This document shows positions 1 to 8,480 of a stretch of DNA of 64,000 bases, piece after piece. The stretch is taken from the NCBI RefSeq assembly GCF_022760995.1, contig NZ_JAKWJO010000004.1:124001-188000 (forward strand), read 5' to 3'. The first letter of the stretch is position 1; each line of letters begins with the position of its first letter. The stretch is from Dyella sedimenti (lineage in GTDB: Bacteria > Pseudomonadota > Gammaproteobacteria > Xanthomonadales > Rhodanobacteraceae). A program made the translations under genes and the position numbers. The notes beneath the pieces are model-generated. The model worked only from the letters and a program-made list of their open reading frames with translations, was not told the DNA's origin and did no database searches.

Positions 1-711
1 CGCCGAGGCGATGTACAGGAACAGGCCGGCGAAATTGACCGTGCAGGAGATCAACAGCGGCCAGAACGGACGGTCGCGACCGAAACCGGCGTAACCGCTG
101 ATCAGGCTGGCCGGGTGGAACGGCGTGCGCGCCGACGGCGGATGGGTTTCGTCCAGGTACGCCACCAGCGCCACCGCCATCAGCAAGGTGAAGCCGGTCA
201 GCACCCAGAAGATGCCGTGCCAGCCGCCCAGGAACAGCAACTGGGCGCCGACGATGGGCGCGATCACGGGCGCGATGCTGAAGATCATCATCACCCGCGC
301 CATCAGCTGCTGCGCCTCGGTGCCGGCCAGGCTGTCGCGCACGATGGCGCGCCCCACCACCAGGCCGGCGCCAGCGCACATGCCCTGCAGCGCGCGGCAC
401 GCCAGCAGCATGCCGAACGAGGTGGACAACGCCGCCCCCGCCGAGGCCAGGGCATACACCAGCATGCCCGCCACGATCACCGGCTTGCGCCCGATCGCAT
501 CGGAGATGGCGCCATGGAACAGGCTCATGGTCGCATAGGTGACCAGATACACGCTGATGATCTGCTGCAGCTCGGCGCTGCCCACGCCGAAACGCGCACC
601 GATCAGCGGAAACGCCGGGAACACGGCGTCGATGGTGAACGGGCCGATCATCGACAGCCCCGCCAGCAGCCACGGCAGGCTGCGCCTGACGGGGCGCTGG
701 GGTGAAGTCAT
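1..711 (-). CDS. MFS multidrug transporter, Bcr/CflA type (3' part outside window)
   Basis: Reads on the minus strand from ATG at 711 and stays open to base 1, so only the first 237 residues are present. The N-terminus has the Bcr/CflA pattern: a first membrane helix ending in GPFTIDAVFPAFP, then LQQIISVYLVTYATMSLFHG and the MFS loop motif GAISDAIGRKPVI between helices 2 and 3. Members are 12-helix proton-driven drug exporters in the inner membrane, about 400 residues long. The substrate cannot be read from sequence. The gene lies downstream of a tiny membrane protein on the same strand, with a hairpin between them. The family is clear; the drug range is inference. Confidence 0.88.
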   Translation of the reverse strand, partial: MTSPQRPVRRSLPWLLAGLSMIGPFTIDAVFPAFPLIGARFGVGSAELQQIISVYLVTYATMSLFHGAISDAIGRKPVIVAGMLVYALASAGAALSTSFGMLLACRALQGMCAGAGLVVGRAIVRDSLAGTEAQQLMARVMMIFSIAPVIAPIVGAQLLFLGGWHGIFWVLTGFTLLMAVALVAYLDETHPPSARTPFHPASLISGYAGFGRDRPFWPLLISCTVNFAGLFLYIASA

Positions 712-787
712 GGCAAAGGCGGCGCGGCGCGAGGGATGCGCAGTATAGCCCCGCAAGCCTCCGCGTCCGGCGTGAAGCATGGGGATC

Positions 788-810
788 GCGGAAGGCGCGC
801 CGCCTTCCGC
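788..810 (-). terminator. hairpin after the small membrane protein gene
   Basis: A perfect 10-bp stem (GCGGAAGGCG against CGCCTTCCGC) with a 3-base loop begins ten bases after the stop codon of the small gene at 820-960. It has no T-tract, so it may be an RNA-stabilising hairpin rather than an efficient intrinsic terminator. Confidence 0.45.
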
Positions 811-819
811 CACGGCGAC

Positions 820-960
820 TTATCGTCGGCGCTCGTCCTCGCGCACCTTGTTCCGCACGTAGGCGGCCACCGTCAGGATGATGCCCACCATGACGATGCT
901 TCCGCCGATGGCCAGCCAGCCAACCGGCTCCATGAGAATGGCATGCCAGACTGGATGCAT
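820..960 (-). CDS. small single-helix membrane protein, unknown function
   Basis: A 46-codon frame from ATG at 960 to TAA at 820, too short for most gene callers. A purine-rich GGGGGAAG ribosome-binding site lies a few bases before the ATG. The product has one hydrophobic segment (roughly residues 13-33, containing GWLAIGGSIVMVGIILTVAA) followed by a very basic tail rich in Arg, Lys and Glu, so it should sit in the inner membrane with its C-terminus in the cytoplasm. I do not recognise the family. It precedes the drug transporter gene on the same strand. Good start signal and a coherent helix-plus-tail design support a real gene; function is unknown. Confidence 0.6.
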   Translation of the reverse strand: MHPVWHAILMEPVGWLAIGGSIVMVGIILTVAAYVRNKVREDERRR

Positions 961-1079
961 GGTGCTTCCCCCCCCCGCATGAAAAGTCCGGCCACGTTCC
1001 TACGCGCCGGGCCGGCGGGTCATGACCTGGATCACCCACGCCATGACGGCCAGCCGCGCATCGGCTAGCATGCGCGACA

Positions 1080-1172
1080 TGGGAGATGGCATGCCTCCCG
1101 CGTTCGCCGCGTCGCCGTAGGGCCAGGACGACATCCGCGAGCGCAAACCACCTTCGGGTTGATGATGCCTGC
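1080..1172 (+). promoter_or_regulatory. fluoride riboswitch (crcB motif) with an inserted hairpin
   Basis: The first stem-loop GGGAGATGGCATGCCTCCC lies at 1081-1099. The second conserved part, AAACCACCTTCGGGTTGATG, begins at 1145 and continues into ATGCCTGC. GGCAT in the first loop can pair with ATGCC at 1164-1168, which is the aptamer pseudoknot. The second stem is ACC-TTCG-GGU where the usual form is GCC-TTCG-GGC, a compensatory change. Between the two parts, bases 1100-1107 and 1137-1144 form an extra 8-bp helix. The element lies 73 bases before crcB, the expected target. Confidence 0.9.
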
Positions 1173-1245
1173 ACCGCCGGAACTTCCGGGGCGCAGGCGC
1201 ATGCCTGTTTCCAGGAAGTCCTTTGACTTGCAAGGAGACGAGACC

Positions 1246-1632
1246 GTGGGCTTGACCGGATTTGTTGCCGTCGGCGTCGGGGGAGCCTTGGGCTGCTGGC
1301 TGCGCTGGACCCTGGGCGTGCTGTTCAATCCCCTGTTTCCCACGGTGCCGCTGGGCACGCTGGCCGCCAACCTGCTGGGCGGCCTGCTGATGGGCATCGT
1401 GCTGGGCGTGTTCGATCACTTCCAGACCCTGCCGCCGGAGCTGCGCCTGTTCGCCGCCACCGGTTTCCTCGGCGGCCTCACCACCTTTTCCACCTTCTCC
1501 GCCGAATCGGCCACGCTGCTGCTGCGCCAGCAGTACCTGTGGTTCGGCGGCCACCTGGCCATGCACCTGGCCGGCTCCATCGCGATGACGATCACCGGCA
1601 TCGCGCTTACCCGCGCCGTGCTGCGCAGCTAG
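1246..1632 (+). CDS. crcB: fluoride ion channel CrcB (Fluc)
   Basis: A 128-residue, four-helix membrane protein that exports fluoride as a dual-topology dimer. The family signature is present (GCWLRW in helix 1, GTLAANLLGGLLMG in helix 2, GFLGGLTTFSTFS in helix 3, including the conserved Phe/Thr/Ser track). The GTG start at 1246 is chosen because AAGGAG lies 8 bases upstream; a longer open frame from 1159 would read into the riboswitch and add a hydrophilic tail absent from the family. The upstream aptamer implies induction by fluoride. It is followed after 11 bases by a DUF190 gene, a pairing often seen with CrcB. Confidence 0.97.
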   Translation: MGLTGFVAVGVGGALGCWLRWTLGVLFNPLFPTVPLGTLAANLLGGLLMGIVLGVFDHFQTLPPELRLFAATGFLGGLTTFSTFSAESATLLLRQQYLWFGGHLAMHLAGSIAMTITGIALTRAVLRS

Positions 1633-1643
1633 GAGGCGACCTC

Positions 1644-1988
1644 ATGACCAACCCGACCCAAGGCGTGCAGCTCACTTTCTATTGCCATGCCCGCGCGCGC
1701 CACGACGGCATGCTGCTGTACGAGTGGCTGCTCGAGCACGCCAAGAAGCACGGCATCGGCGGCGGCTCCGTATTCCGCGCCATTTGCGGCTATGGCCGGC
1801 ACGGCGTGCTGCACGAGGAACAGTTCTTCGAACTGGCCGACGACCTCGCCGTGAAGGTGGAATTCCTGCTGGCCGAGGCGCAGGCGCAGACGCTGGTCGA
1901 TGCCGTGCAGGCCTGCGGCGTCGACGCGATGTATGCGATCGCCCCGGCAAGCTTCGGCGTGCTGGGCAAGGCCGACGGCCCCGGCTGA
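1644..1988 (+). CDS. DUF190 family PII-like protein
   Basis: A 114-residue soluble protein matching DUF190, a family with a ferredoxin-like fold resembling PII signal proteins. Typical features are the early LTFYCHARARHDGMLLYEWLLEHAKKHGIGG segment (residues about 10-40), then GSVFRAICGYGRHG and a C-terminal VDAMYAIAPAS strand. The ATG at 1644 has AGGAGG about 7 bases upstream; the frame is open farther upstream inside crcB but without a start signal. It follows crcB by 11 bases and should be co-transcribed under the fluoride riboswitch. A role in modulating fluoride export is inferred from this linkage only. Confidence 0.9.
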   Translation: MTNPTQGVQLTFYCHARARHDGMLLYEWLLEHAKKHGIGGGSVFRAICGYGRHGVLHEEQFFELADDLAVKVEFLLAEAQAQTLVDAVQACGVDAMYAIAPASFGVLGKADGPG

Positions 1989-2048
1989 GCCCTTGCCCGC
2001 CGCCTCTACGCCACATCACGCCTCACCGCCAAGCCACACGAGGAACGC

Positions 2049-3167
2049 ATGAGCCAGGATTCACTCAAAGCGCGCGCGGCCACCCTGCTGGAACATGCCG
2101 GCGTGCACCTCGACGGCGACGCGCCGACCGACCTGCGCGTCCACGACGAACGCCTGTACGCCCGCGTATTCGCGCACGGATCGCTCGGTCTGGGCGAGAG
2201 CTACATGGACGGCTGGTGGGACGCCGACGACCTGCCCGGCATGTTCACCCGCATCCTTGGCGCGCAGCTGGACACCGAGCTGAAGACGCTGGACACGCTG
2301 CTGGCCCACTTGAAGGCCCGCTTCATCAACCTGCAGCGCGGCGAGCACGCCTTCGAGATCGGCAAGGCCCACTACGACCTGGGCAACGACCTGTTCCAGG
2401 CCATGCTGGGCCAGCGGCTGGTGTACTCCTGCGGCTACTGGGCGCAGGCGGACAACCTCGACGACGCGCAGGCCGCCAAGCTCGACCTGGTCTGCCGCAA
2501 GCTGCGGCTCCGGCCCGGCCAGCGCGTGCTGGACATCGGCTGCGGCTGGGGCGAGGCGCTCAAGTACGCCGCCGAGCACTACGGCGTGCAGGGCGTGGGC
2601 ATCACCGTCTCCCAGGAACAGGCCGAGTTCGCGCGCCAGTTGTGCGCCGGCCTGCCGGTGGAGATCCGCCTGCAGGACTACCGCGAACTGCACGAACCGT
2701 TCGACGCGATCCTGTCCATCGGCATGTTCGAACACGTCGGCGCGCTCAACTATCGCACCTATTTCGAGGTGGCGCGGCGCTGCCTGCGCGAGGACGGCCT
2801 GTTCCTGCTGCATTCCATCGGCAGCAACAGCGCGCCCAGCCGGCCCGACCCGTGGATCGAGAAATACATCTTCCCCAATTCGATGATCCCCTCCGCCGCG
2901 CAGGTGGCCGCGGCGCTGCAGGACTTGTTCGTGGTGGAGGACTGGCACAACTTCGGCGCCGACTACGACCGCACGCTCACCGCCTGGCGGGCCAACTTCG
3001 ACGCCGCCTGGCCGCAGCTGTCGGCGCGCTACGACGACCGCTTCCGCCGCATGTGGCACTTCTACCTGGCGGTATCGGCCGCGGTGTTCCGCAGCCGCCG
3101 CGACCAGCTGTGGCAGCTCACCCTCAGCCCCCATGGCGTGCCGGGAGGCTATCGCGTGCCGCGTTGA
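2049..3167 (+). CDS. cfa: cyclopropane-fatty-acyl-phospholipid synthase
   Basis: 372 residues. The enzyme transfers a methylene group from S-adenosylmethionine to unsaturated phospholipid chains at the inner membrane, usually on entry to stationary phase or under acid stress. Seen here: an N-terminal lid domain with LGESYMDGWWD, the AHYDLGNDLF and YSCGYW segments, the SAM-binding loop VLDIGCGWGEALKYAAEHYG (about residues 155-175), GITVSQEQ and the conserved SIGMFEHVG containing the active-site Glu/His region. Length and motif order fit the full Cfa family. ATG at 2049 follows GAGGAACGC. The gene is separate from its neighbours. Confidence 0.95.
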   Translation: MSQDSLKARAATLLEHAGVHLDGDAPTDLRVHDERLYARVFAHGSLGLGESYMDGWWDADDLPGMFTRILGAQLDTELKTLDTLLAHLKARFINLQRGEHAFEIGKAHYDLGNDLFQAMLGQRLVYSCGYWAQADNLDDAQAAKLDLVCRKLRLRPGQRVLDIGCGWGEALKYAAEHYGVQGVGITVSQEQAEFARQLCAGLPVEIRLQDYRELHEPFDAILSIGMFEHVGALNYRTYFEVARRCLREDGLFLLHSIGSNSAPSRPDPWIEKYIFPNSMIPSAAQVAAALQDLFVVEDWHNFGADYDRTLTAWRANFDAAWPQLSARYDDRFRRMWHFYLAVSAAVFRSRRDQLWQLTLSPHGVPGGYRVPR

Positions 3168-3258
3168 ATCCGCTTGCGGCACCGCGTCGCGCCGACCATA
3201 GTGCGTTGGCTGGCACGGGGACCGATCGGCGGCCCCGCCACCTGATCCGGATATCGCC

Positions 3259-4134
3259 TTGAAGCTGCTTCGAAGAATCGCCGCCGCGCTGATCCTGGGC
3301 TTGCTGCTGGCCACCGCCGCCCACGCCCAACCAGGGCTGTGGGTGGCGAGGAACGGCCACGCCACGGTCTACCTGTTCGGTACCGTGCACCTGCTGCCTT
3401 CGGATGCCGACTGGATGTTCCCCGCGCTGGACAAGGCGCTGTCGGACAGCCAGCGGCTGAGCATCGAGATCGTCGACGACGATGCCGCCTCCATGCAGAC
3501 GCTGGTGATGCATCACGGGCTGGACCTGGGCCAGACGCTGTCGAGCAAGCTGGACGCCAACGACCAGCGCGCGCTGCAACAGGCGGCGGAAGCCGCCAAG
3601 CTGCCCGGTGGCGCGGCGGCCCTGCAGCCGATGCGGCCGTGGCTGGCCGCGCTGACCCTGACCATGGCGCCGCTGATGCAGGCCGGCATGGACCCCAGCC
3701 AGGGCGTGGACAAGCGGCTCAGGGCCCGCATGCAGCAGGCCGGCAAGCCGGTCGACGGGCTGGAGACGGCCGAGCAACAGATCCTGATGCTGGCCGACCT
3801 GCCCGAGTTCATGCAATTGGATTTCCTGCGCCAGTCCTTCAAGGAAGTGTCCGACGGCCCGGCCAGGCTGCGCGAGCTGGTCGATGCCTGGCGCGACGGC
3901 GACACCGGCGCCATCGCGCGCATCGAGGACGAGGACCTGCGCCAGGAAAGCCCCATGCTCTACCAGCGCCTGATCGTGACGCGCAACCAGGCCTGGGCCA
4001 GAGTCATCGCCGAGCGGCTCAGGCAGCCGGGCATCAGCTTCGTCGCCGTGGGCGCCGGCCACCTGGCCGGCCCGGACAGCCTGCAGGAACAGTTGCGCAA
4101 GCTGGGCATCGAGTGCACGCGCATCAAGGATTGA
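3259..4134 (+). CDS. TraB/GumN family protein, exported
   Basis: 291 residues starting at a TTG codon (3259). A signal peptide with a basic start and the core AAALILGLLLATAAHA is cleaved around residue 24. The mature part has the two family motifs: an N-terminal GTVHLLPSDADWMFPAL and a C-terminal VAVGAGHLAGPDSLQEQLRK, each with the conserved Gly-x-x-His. This metallopeptidase-like family includes TraB (Tiki-like) and GumN, next to the xanthan genes in Xanthomonas, but no precise activity is known for the bacterial members. The TTG start has only a weak binding site, but the signal peptide directly after it supports it. It stands alone before parC. Confidence 0.85.
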   Translation: MKLLRRIAAALILGLLLATAAHAQPGLWVARNGHATVYLFGTVHLLPSDADWMFPALDKALSDSQRLSIEIVDDDAASMQTLVMHHGLDLGQTLSSKLDANDQRALQQAAEAAKLPGGAAALQPMRPWLAALTLTMAPLMQAGMDPSQGVDKRLRARMQQAGKPVDGLETAEQQILMLADLPEFMQLDFLRQSFKEVSDGPARLRELVDAWRDGDTGAIARIEDEDLRQESPMLYQRLIVTRNQAWARVIAERLRQPGISFVAVGAGHLAGPDSLQEQLRKLGIECTRIKD

Positions 4135-4259
4135 CGACGACGCCCAATCGCTCTTGTGGGAGCGGTTGACCATGCGCCCCCTCGCCCCCCATCCCCCCTT
4201 TCTGGCACCATCGCCCGGTTAAGCGCGTCGCCCGCGCGCAGGCGAAATGACGTAACCGC

Positions 4260-6497
4260 ATGAATCTGCAAGCCAATTTCGAACAGATCCCGCTCAAGGA
4301 ATATGCCGAGCGGGCCTACCTCGACTACTCGATGTACGTGGTGCTGGACCGCGCCCTGCCCTTCGTGGGCGACGGGCTCAAGCCGGTCCAGCGGCGCATC
4401 ATCTACGCCATGAGCGAGCTGGGCCTGGCGGCGACGTCCAAGCCCAAGAAGTCCGCGCGCACCATCGGCGACGTGATCGGCAAGTTCCATCCGCACGGCG
4501 ACACCTCGTGCTACGAGGCGATGGTGCTGATGGCCCAGCCGTTCTCGTACCGCTACCCGCTGGTCGATGGCCAGGGCAACTTCGGCTCGCCGGACGACCC
4601 CAAGAGCTTCGCGGCGATGCGCTATACCGAGTCGCGCCTGAGCCCGATCGCCGAAGCGCTGCTGGGCGAGCTGGGCCAGGGCACGGTGGACTGGGTGGCG
4701 AACTTCGACGGCACGCTGGAGGAACCGAGCTGGCTGCCCGCGCGCGTGCCGCACGTGCTGCTCAACGGCTCGATGGGCATCGCCGTCGGCATGGCCACCG
4801 ACATCCCGCCGCACAACCTGCGCGAGGTGGTGAGCGCCTGCATCCGCCTGCTGGACGACCCCGACGCCACCGTGGCGGACCTGTGCGAGCACATCCAGGG
4901 CCCGGACTACCCCACCGAGGCCGAGATCATCACGCCGCGCCACGAACTGCTGGCGATGTACCAGGGCGGCACCGGCACCGTGCGTGCCCGCGCCGTGTAC
5001 CACCTGGACGACGGCAACATCGTCATCACCGCGCTACCGCACCAGGTCAGCCCGTCCAAGATCCTCGAACAGATCGCCGCGCAGATGCGCGCGAAGAAGC
5101 TGCCGATGGTGGAGGACTTGCGCGACGAATCCGACCACGAGAACCCGATCCGCCTGGTGGTGGTGCCGCGCTCCAACCGCGTGGATGCGGCCGAGGTGAT
5201 GCAGCACCTGTTCGCCACCACGGACCTGGAAAAGAGCTTCCGCATCAACCTCAACATGATCGGCCTGGACGGCCGGCCGCAGGTGAAGGACCTCAAGCGC
5301 ATCCTCACCGAGTGGCTGGCCTTCCGCACCGACACGGTCACGCGCCGGCTCAACCATCGCCTGGCCAGGGTCGAGCGCCGCCTGCACCTGCTGGAAGGCC
5401 TGCGCATCGCCTACCTCAACCTCGACGAGGTGATCCGCATCATCCGCACCGAGGAGGAACCGAAGGCGGTACTGATGGCGCGCTTCGGCCTCAGCGAGGA
5501 GCAGACCGACTACATCCTGGAAACCCGGCTGCGCCAGCTGGCGCGGCTGGAAGAGATGAAGATCAACGGCGAGCGTGACCAGTTGGAAGAGGAGCGCGCA
5601 CGCATCAACGTGCTGCTGAAGTCGCCGGCCAAGCTCAAGGGCCTGATCAAGGAAGAACTGCGCGCCGACGCCGCCAAGTATGGCGACGAGCGCCGCTCGC
5701 CGCTGGTGCAGCGCGAGGCCGCCCAGGCGCTGGATGAAAGCGCGCTGGTGGCCAGCGAGCCGGTCACCGTGGTGCTGAGCGCCAAGGGCTGGATCCGCGC
5801 GGCCAAGGGCCACGACGTCGATGCCGATGGCCTCAACTACCGCGAGGGCGACAGCCTGCTCGCCGCGGTGAAGGCGCGCACCACGCAGCAGGTCGCGGTG
5901 ATCGACTCCACCGGCCGCAGCTATTCCACCCCGGCGCACACGCTGCCCTCGGCGCGCGGCAACGGCGAGCCGCTCACCGGCCGCTTCAGCCCGCCGGCTG
6001 GCGCCAGCTTCGACGCGCTCATCGCCGGCGACAACGACACCCGCCTGATCCTCGCCACCGACCATGGCTATGGCTTCGTGACCCGCTTCGAAGCGCTCAC
6101 CGGCCGCAACAAGGCCGGCAAGCAGATCCTCACCCTGGGCGACGGCGCCAGGGTGCTGGCGCCGCAGGTCAGCGCCGACCCGGCTCGCGACCGCGTGGTG
6201 GCGGTCACCACCGAGGGCCACCTGCTGATGTTCTCGGTGGCCGAGCTGCCGGAACTGGACAAGGGCAAGGGCAACAAGCTGATCGACGTGCCCAAGGCCA
6301 AGCTTGCAGCGGGCGTCAAGGTCGTCGGCATCGCCGTGGTCGCCGAGGGCAAGGGCGAAGTGACGCTCTACGCCGGCCAGCGCAAGCTCAAGCTGAAATG
6401 GTCGGACCTGGTCGAGTACGGTGGCAACCGCGCCACCCGCGGCGGCCTGCTGCCGCAGGGCCTGCGCCGGGTGGAGCGCATCGAGACCACGGGTTGA
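4260..6497 (+). CDS. parC: DNA topoisomerase IV subunit A
   Basis: 745 residues, the usual ParC length. With ParE it forms the enzyme that unlinks daughter chromosomes. The catalytic Tyr122 is in [13 protein letters not shown]; the quinolone-determining segment reads [16 protein letters not shown], so Thr82 occupies the position of E. coli Ser80 and Glu86 that of Glu84. A tower and coiled-coil region follow ([19 protein letters not shown]), then a five- to six-bladed C-terminal beta-propeller (from about residue 500) shorter than in GyrA and lacking a clear GyrA box, which separates it from gyrA. No parE is adjacent. Thr82 is natural in some groups and does not prove resistance. Confidence 0.96.
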   Translation: MNLQANFEQIPLKEYAERAYLDYSMYVVLDRALPFVGDGLKPVQRRIIYAMSELGLAATSKPKKSARTIGDVIGKFHPHGDTSCYEAMVLMAQPFSYRYPLVDGQGNFGSPDDPKSFAAMRYTESRLSPIAEALLGELGQGTVDWVANFDGTLEEPSWLPARVPHVLLNGSMGIAVGMATDIPPHNLREVVSACIRLLDDPDATVADLCEHIQGPDYPTEAEIITPRHELLAMYQGGTGTVRARAVYHLDDGNIVITALPHQVSPSKILEQIAAQMRAKKLPMVEDLRDESDHENPIRLVVVPRSNRVDAAEVMQHLFATTDLEKSFRINLNMIGLDGRPQVKDLKRILTEWLAFRTDTVTRRLNHRLARVERRLHLLEGLRIAYLNLDEVIRIIRTEEEPKAVLMARFGLSEEQTDYILETRLRQLARLEEMKINGERDQLEEERARINVLLKSPAKLKGLIKEELRADAAKYGDERRSPLVQREAAQALDESALVASEPVTVVLSAKGWIRAAKGHDVDADGLNYREGDSLLAAVKARTTQQVAVIDSTGRSYSTPAHTLPSARGNGEPLTGRFSPPAGASFDALIAGDNDTRLILATDHGYGFVTRFEALTGRNKAGKQILTLGDGARVLAPQVSADPARDRVVAVTTEGHLLMFSVAELPELDKGKGNKLIDVPKAKLAAGVKVVGIAVVAEGKGEVTLYAGQRKLKLKWSDLVEYGGNRATRGGLLPQGLRRVERIETTG

Positions 6498-6667
6498 CCT
6501 TCCCCGCGACCGGGCACACCCTGCATCCGACCGCGGCGTCCCGTCGCGGCCGGGGCCGGTCACCGGAAGCGGGGCCGGAACTTCCCCTCCGGCCCGGCAT
6601 CGAAGGGAAATGTGTGCACACCGGCGCTGGTGGCGCGTTATAGGCAGCACGTCCCCGGAGTTTTCCC

Positions 6668-7186
6668 ATGAAGATCATCCGCACCACCGCCTTCCTCGCC
6701 GGCAGCCTGCTCGCCGCGGCGGCCTGGGCGCAGAGCAACGAGCCGGCGCTGAACCTCCGGCTGCCCGCCAACCTGCCGGCCTCCAGCAGCAGCGCCCCCG
6801 CGCCGGCGGCCAGCCAGGCATCGCCGGCCAAGCCCGCCGGCGACGCCGTCGCCAGCAACGCCGCCCCAGGCCAGGCCGGCGCACCGGCCCAGGGCGGCAC
6901 CTACGCCAAGGACCCGCCGGGCACCTACTACGGCGACACCAGCGGCGCGATCGGCGATACCCAGGCCGCGGCCAGCCCGCCGCCGGCGGTGACCTGCGAC
7001 GACGCCACCTACAACCAGCCGCAGGTGCATGGCGCGATCAGCACCGGCGTGGTCTCCGGCAACCATTTCAGCGGCAGTTATACCGGCGGCGGCGTCACCC
7101 TGAGCCAGGCCTTCGGCAGCTGCGAGCACCCCACCGGGGGCATGAGCATCTCGGTCGGGGGCACCACCGGGCACTTCGGTCGCTGA
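6668..7186 (+). CDS. secreted Ala/Pro-rich protein, unknown function
   Basis: 172 residues, starting at ATG 6668 with CGGAG 8 bases upstream. A signal peptide ends at AAAAWA (about residue 21). A low-complexity Ala/Pro/Ser linker follows (to about residue 75), then a Gly/Thr/Ser-rich C-terminal domain of about 60 residues with two cysteines (PAVTCDDATYN and FGSCEHP) that could form a disulfide, and repeated GVVSGNHFSGSYTGGGVT beta-type strands. It is probably periplasmic or surface-exposed. I do not recognise the family. It lies between parC and the peroxidase gene, with no sign of an operon. Confidence 0.7.
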   Translation: MKIIRTTAFLAGSLLAAAAWAQSNEPALNLRLPANLPASSSSAPAPAASQASPAKPAGDAVASNAAPGQAGAPAQGGTYAKDPPGTYYGDTSGAIGDTQAAASPPPAVTCDDATYNQPQVHGAISTGVVSGNHFSGSYTGGGVTLSQAFGSCEHPTGGMSISVGGTTGHFGR

Positions 7187-7270
7187 CGCCACCAGGGCTT
7201 GATGCATATCAGCCCGCCCACAGCCCGAATGCACTCTCCTTGCCGCGCTCACCACGACAAGGAGACCACC

Positions 7271-8311
7271 ATGCGATCGATACCGAGGGGCGCCATGGGG
7301 GCGCTCCTGCCTTTGGTCTTGGCCATGGCTCCCGCCCACGCGGATACCCTGCTGGACCGCGCCAGGGAGCTGTTCAAGCCGATTCCCGAAACCGTCGGCA
7401 CGGTCGACGGCCAGCCCGTTACGCCGGCCCAGGTCGCGCTGGGCAAGCAGCTGTTCTTCGACCCGCGGCTGTCCAGCAGCCAGGTCATCAGCTGCAACAA
7501 CTGCCACAACATCGGCACCGGCGGGGCCGACGACGTGCCCACCTCCACCGGCCATGCCTGGCAGAAGGGCGCGCGCAACTCGCCCACGGTGTTCAACGCC
7601 GTGTTCAACGTCGCGCAGTTCTGGGACGGCCGCGCCAAGGACCTGGAGGAACAGGCCAAGGGCCCCGTGCAGAATCCGGTGGAAATGCACAACACACCGC
7701 AGAACGTCGAGCAGACCCTGGCCAGCATGCCCGGCTACGTGCAGGCCTTCGGCCTGGCCTTTCCCGGCGACAAGGCCCCGGTGAGCTTCGAGAACATGGC
7801 CAAGGCCATTCAGGCGTTCGAGACCACGCTGATCACGCCGGACTCGCGCTTCGACCGCTTCCTCAAGGGCGACGACAAGGCACTTACCGCCGATGAGCGC
7901 AAGGGCCTGCAGACCTTCGTCGACAGCGGCTGCGCGGCCTGCCACAACGGCATCAACGTGGGTGGCCAGGGCTATTTCCCGTTCGGCCTGGTCAACCAGC
8001 CCGGCGAGGCGGTACGGCCCAGCGCCGACAAGGGCCGCTTCGCGATCACCCGCACCGAAAGCGACGAGTACGTGTTCCGCGCCGCGCCGCTGCGCAACGT
8101 GGCCCTCACCGCGCCCTATTTCCACAGCGGCCAGGTCTGGGACCTCAAGGAAGCCGTCGCCATCATGGGCAACGCCCAGCTCGGCAAGCAGCTCAGCGAC
8201 GCCGACGTCGAATCCATCACGCTGTTCCTCAAGACCTTGACCGGCCACCAGCCGAACATCGCCTATCCCACCCTGCCGCCGCGCAGCACCGGCACGCCGC
8301 ATCCCCAATAG
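7271..8311 (+). CDS. di-haem cytochrome c peroxidase, MauG/CcpA family
   Basis: 346 residues. Periplasmic enzyme expected to reduce hydrogen peroxide with electrons from a small cytochrome c. A signal peptide ends at PAHA (residue 23). Two covalent haem sites are visible, CNNCH at 75-79 and CAACH at 221-225, plus the family segments NSPTVFNAVFNVAQFWDGRAKDLEEQA and RNVALTAPYFHSG. The ATG at 7271 is preferred because GGAGACCACC precedes it; an open frame begins 72 bases earlier without a binding site. The family also includes MauG-like oxidases; ordinary Ccp is the more likely reading. Confidence 0.9.
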   Translation: MRSIPRGAMGALLPLVLAMAPAHADTLLDRARELFKPIPETVGTVDGQPVTPAQVALGKQLFFDPRLSSSQVISCNNCHNIGTGGADDVPTSTGHAWQKGARNSPTVFNAVFNVAQFWDGRAKDLEEQAKGPVQNPVEMHNTPQNVEQTLASMPGYVQAFGLAFPGDKAPVSFENMAKAIQAFETTLITPDSRFDRFLKGDDKALTADERKGLQTFVDSGCAACHNGINVGGQGYFPFGLVNQPGEAVRPSADKGRFAITRTESDEYVFRAAPLRNVALTAPYFHSGQVWDLKEAVAIMGNAQLGKQLSDADVESITLFLKTLTGHQPNIAYPTLPPRSTGTPHPQ

Positions 8312-8323
8312 TTCCAGGCTTGA

Positions 8324-8352
8324 GGCGGGGCGCCGCCAGGCCGCGCCCCGCC
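8324..8352 (+). terminator. GC-rich hairpin after the peroxidase gene
   Basis: GGCGGGGCG and CGCCCCGCC form a perfect 9-bp stem with an 11-base loop, 12 bases after the TAG stop. There is no T-tract, so termination strength is uncertain. Confidence 0.45.
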
Positions 8353-8480
8353 ACGGCGGGCAACCGAAAGTTATTGGAAAGGGTGGGCCCGCAGACTGGC
8401 TCCATGGTTTACTCTCACCTTTCGCGAGCGCACCGTCGCGCCGTGTATTCCCTGCCGCCCGCGGCACCGGAGCCCGCCAA

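Noticed and set aside
2061..3365. Long minus-strand reading frames opposite cfa, parC, fimX and other genes
   Set aside because: They are shadow frames created by high third-position GC; they contain no recognisable domains and overlap well-supported genes entirely.
4482..4520. Quinolone-resistance mutation in parC
   Set aside because: Thr at the E. coli Ser80 position is a natural residue in several groups and alone is not evidence of resistance.
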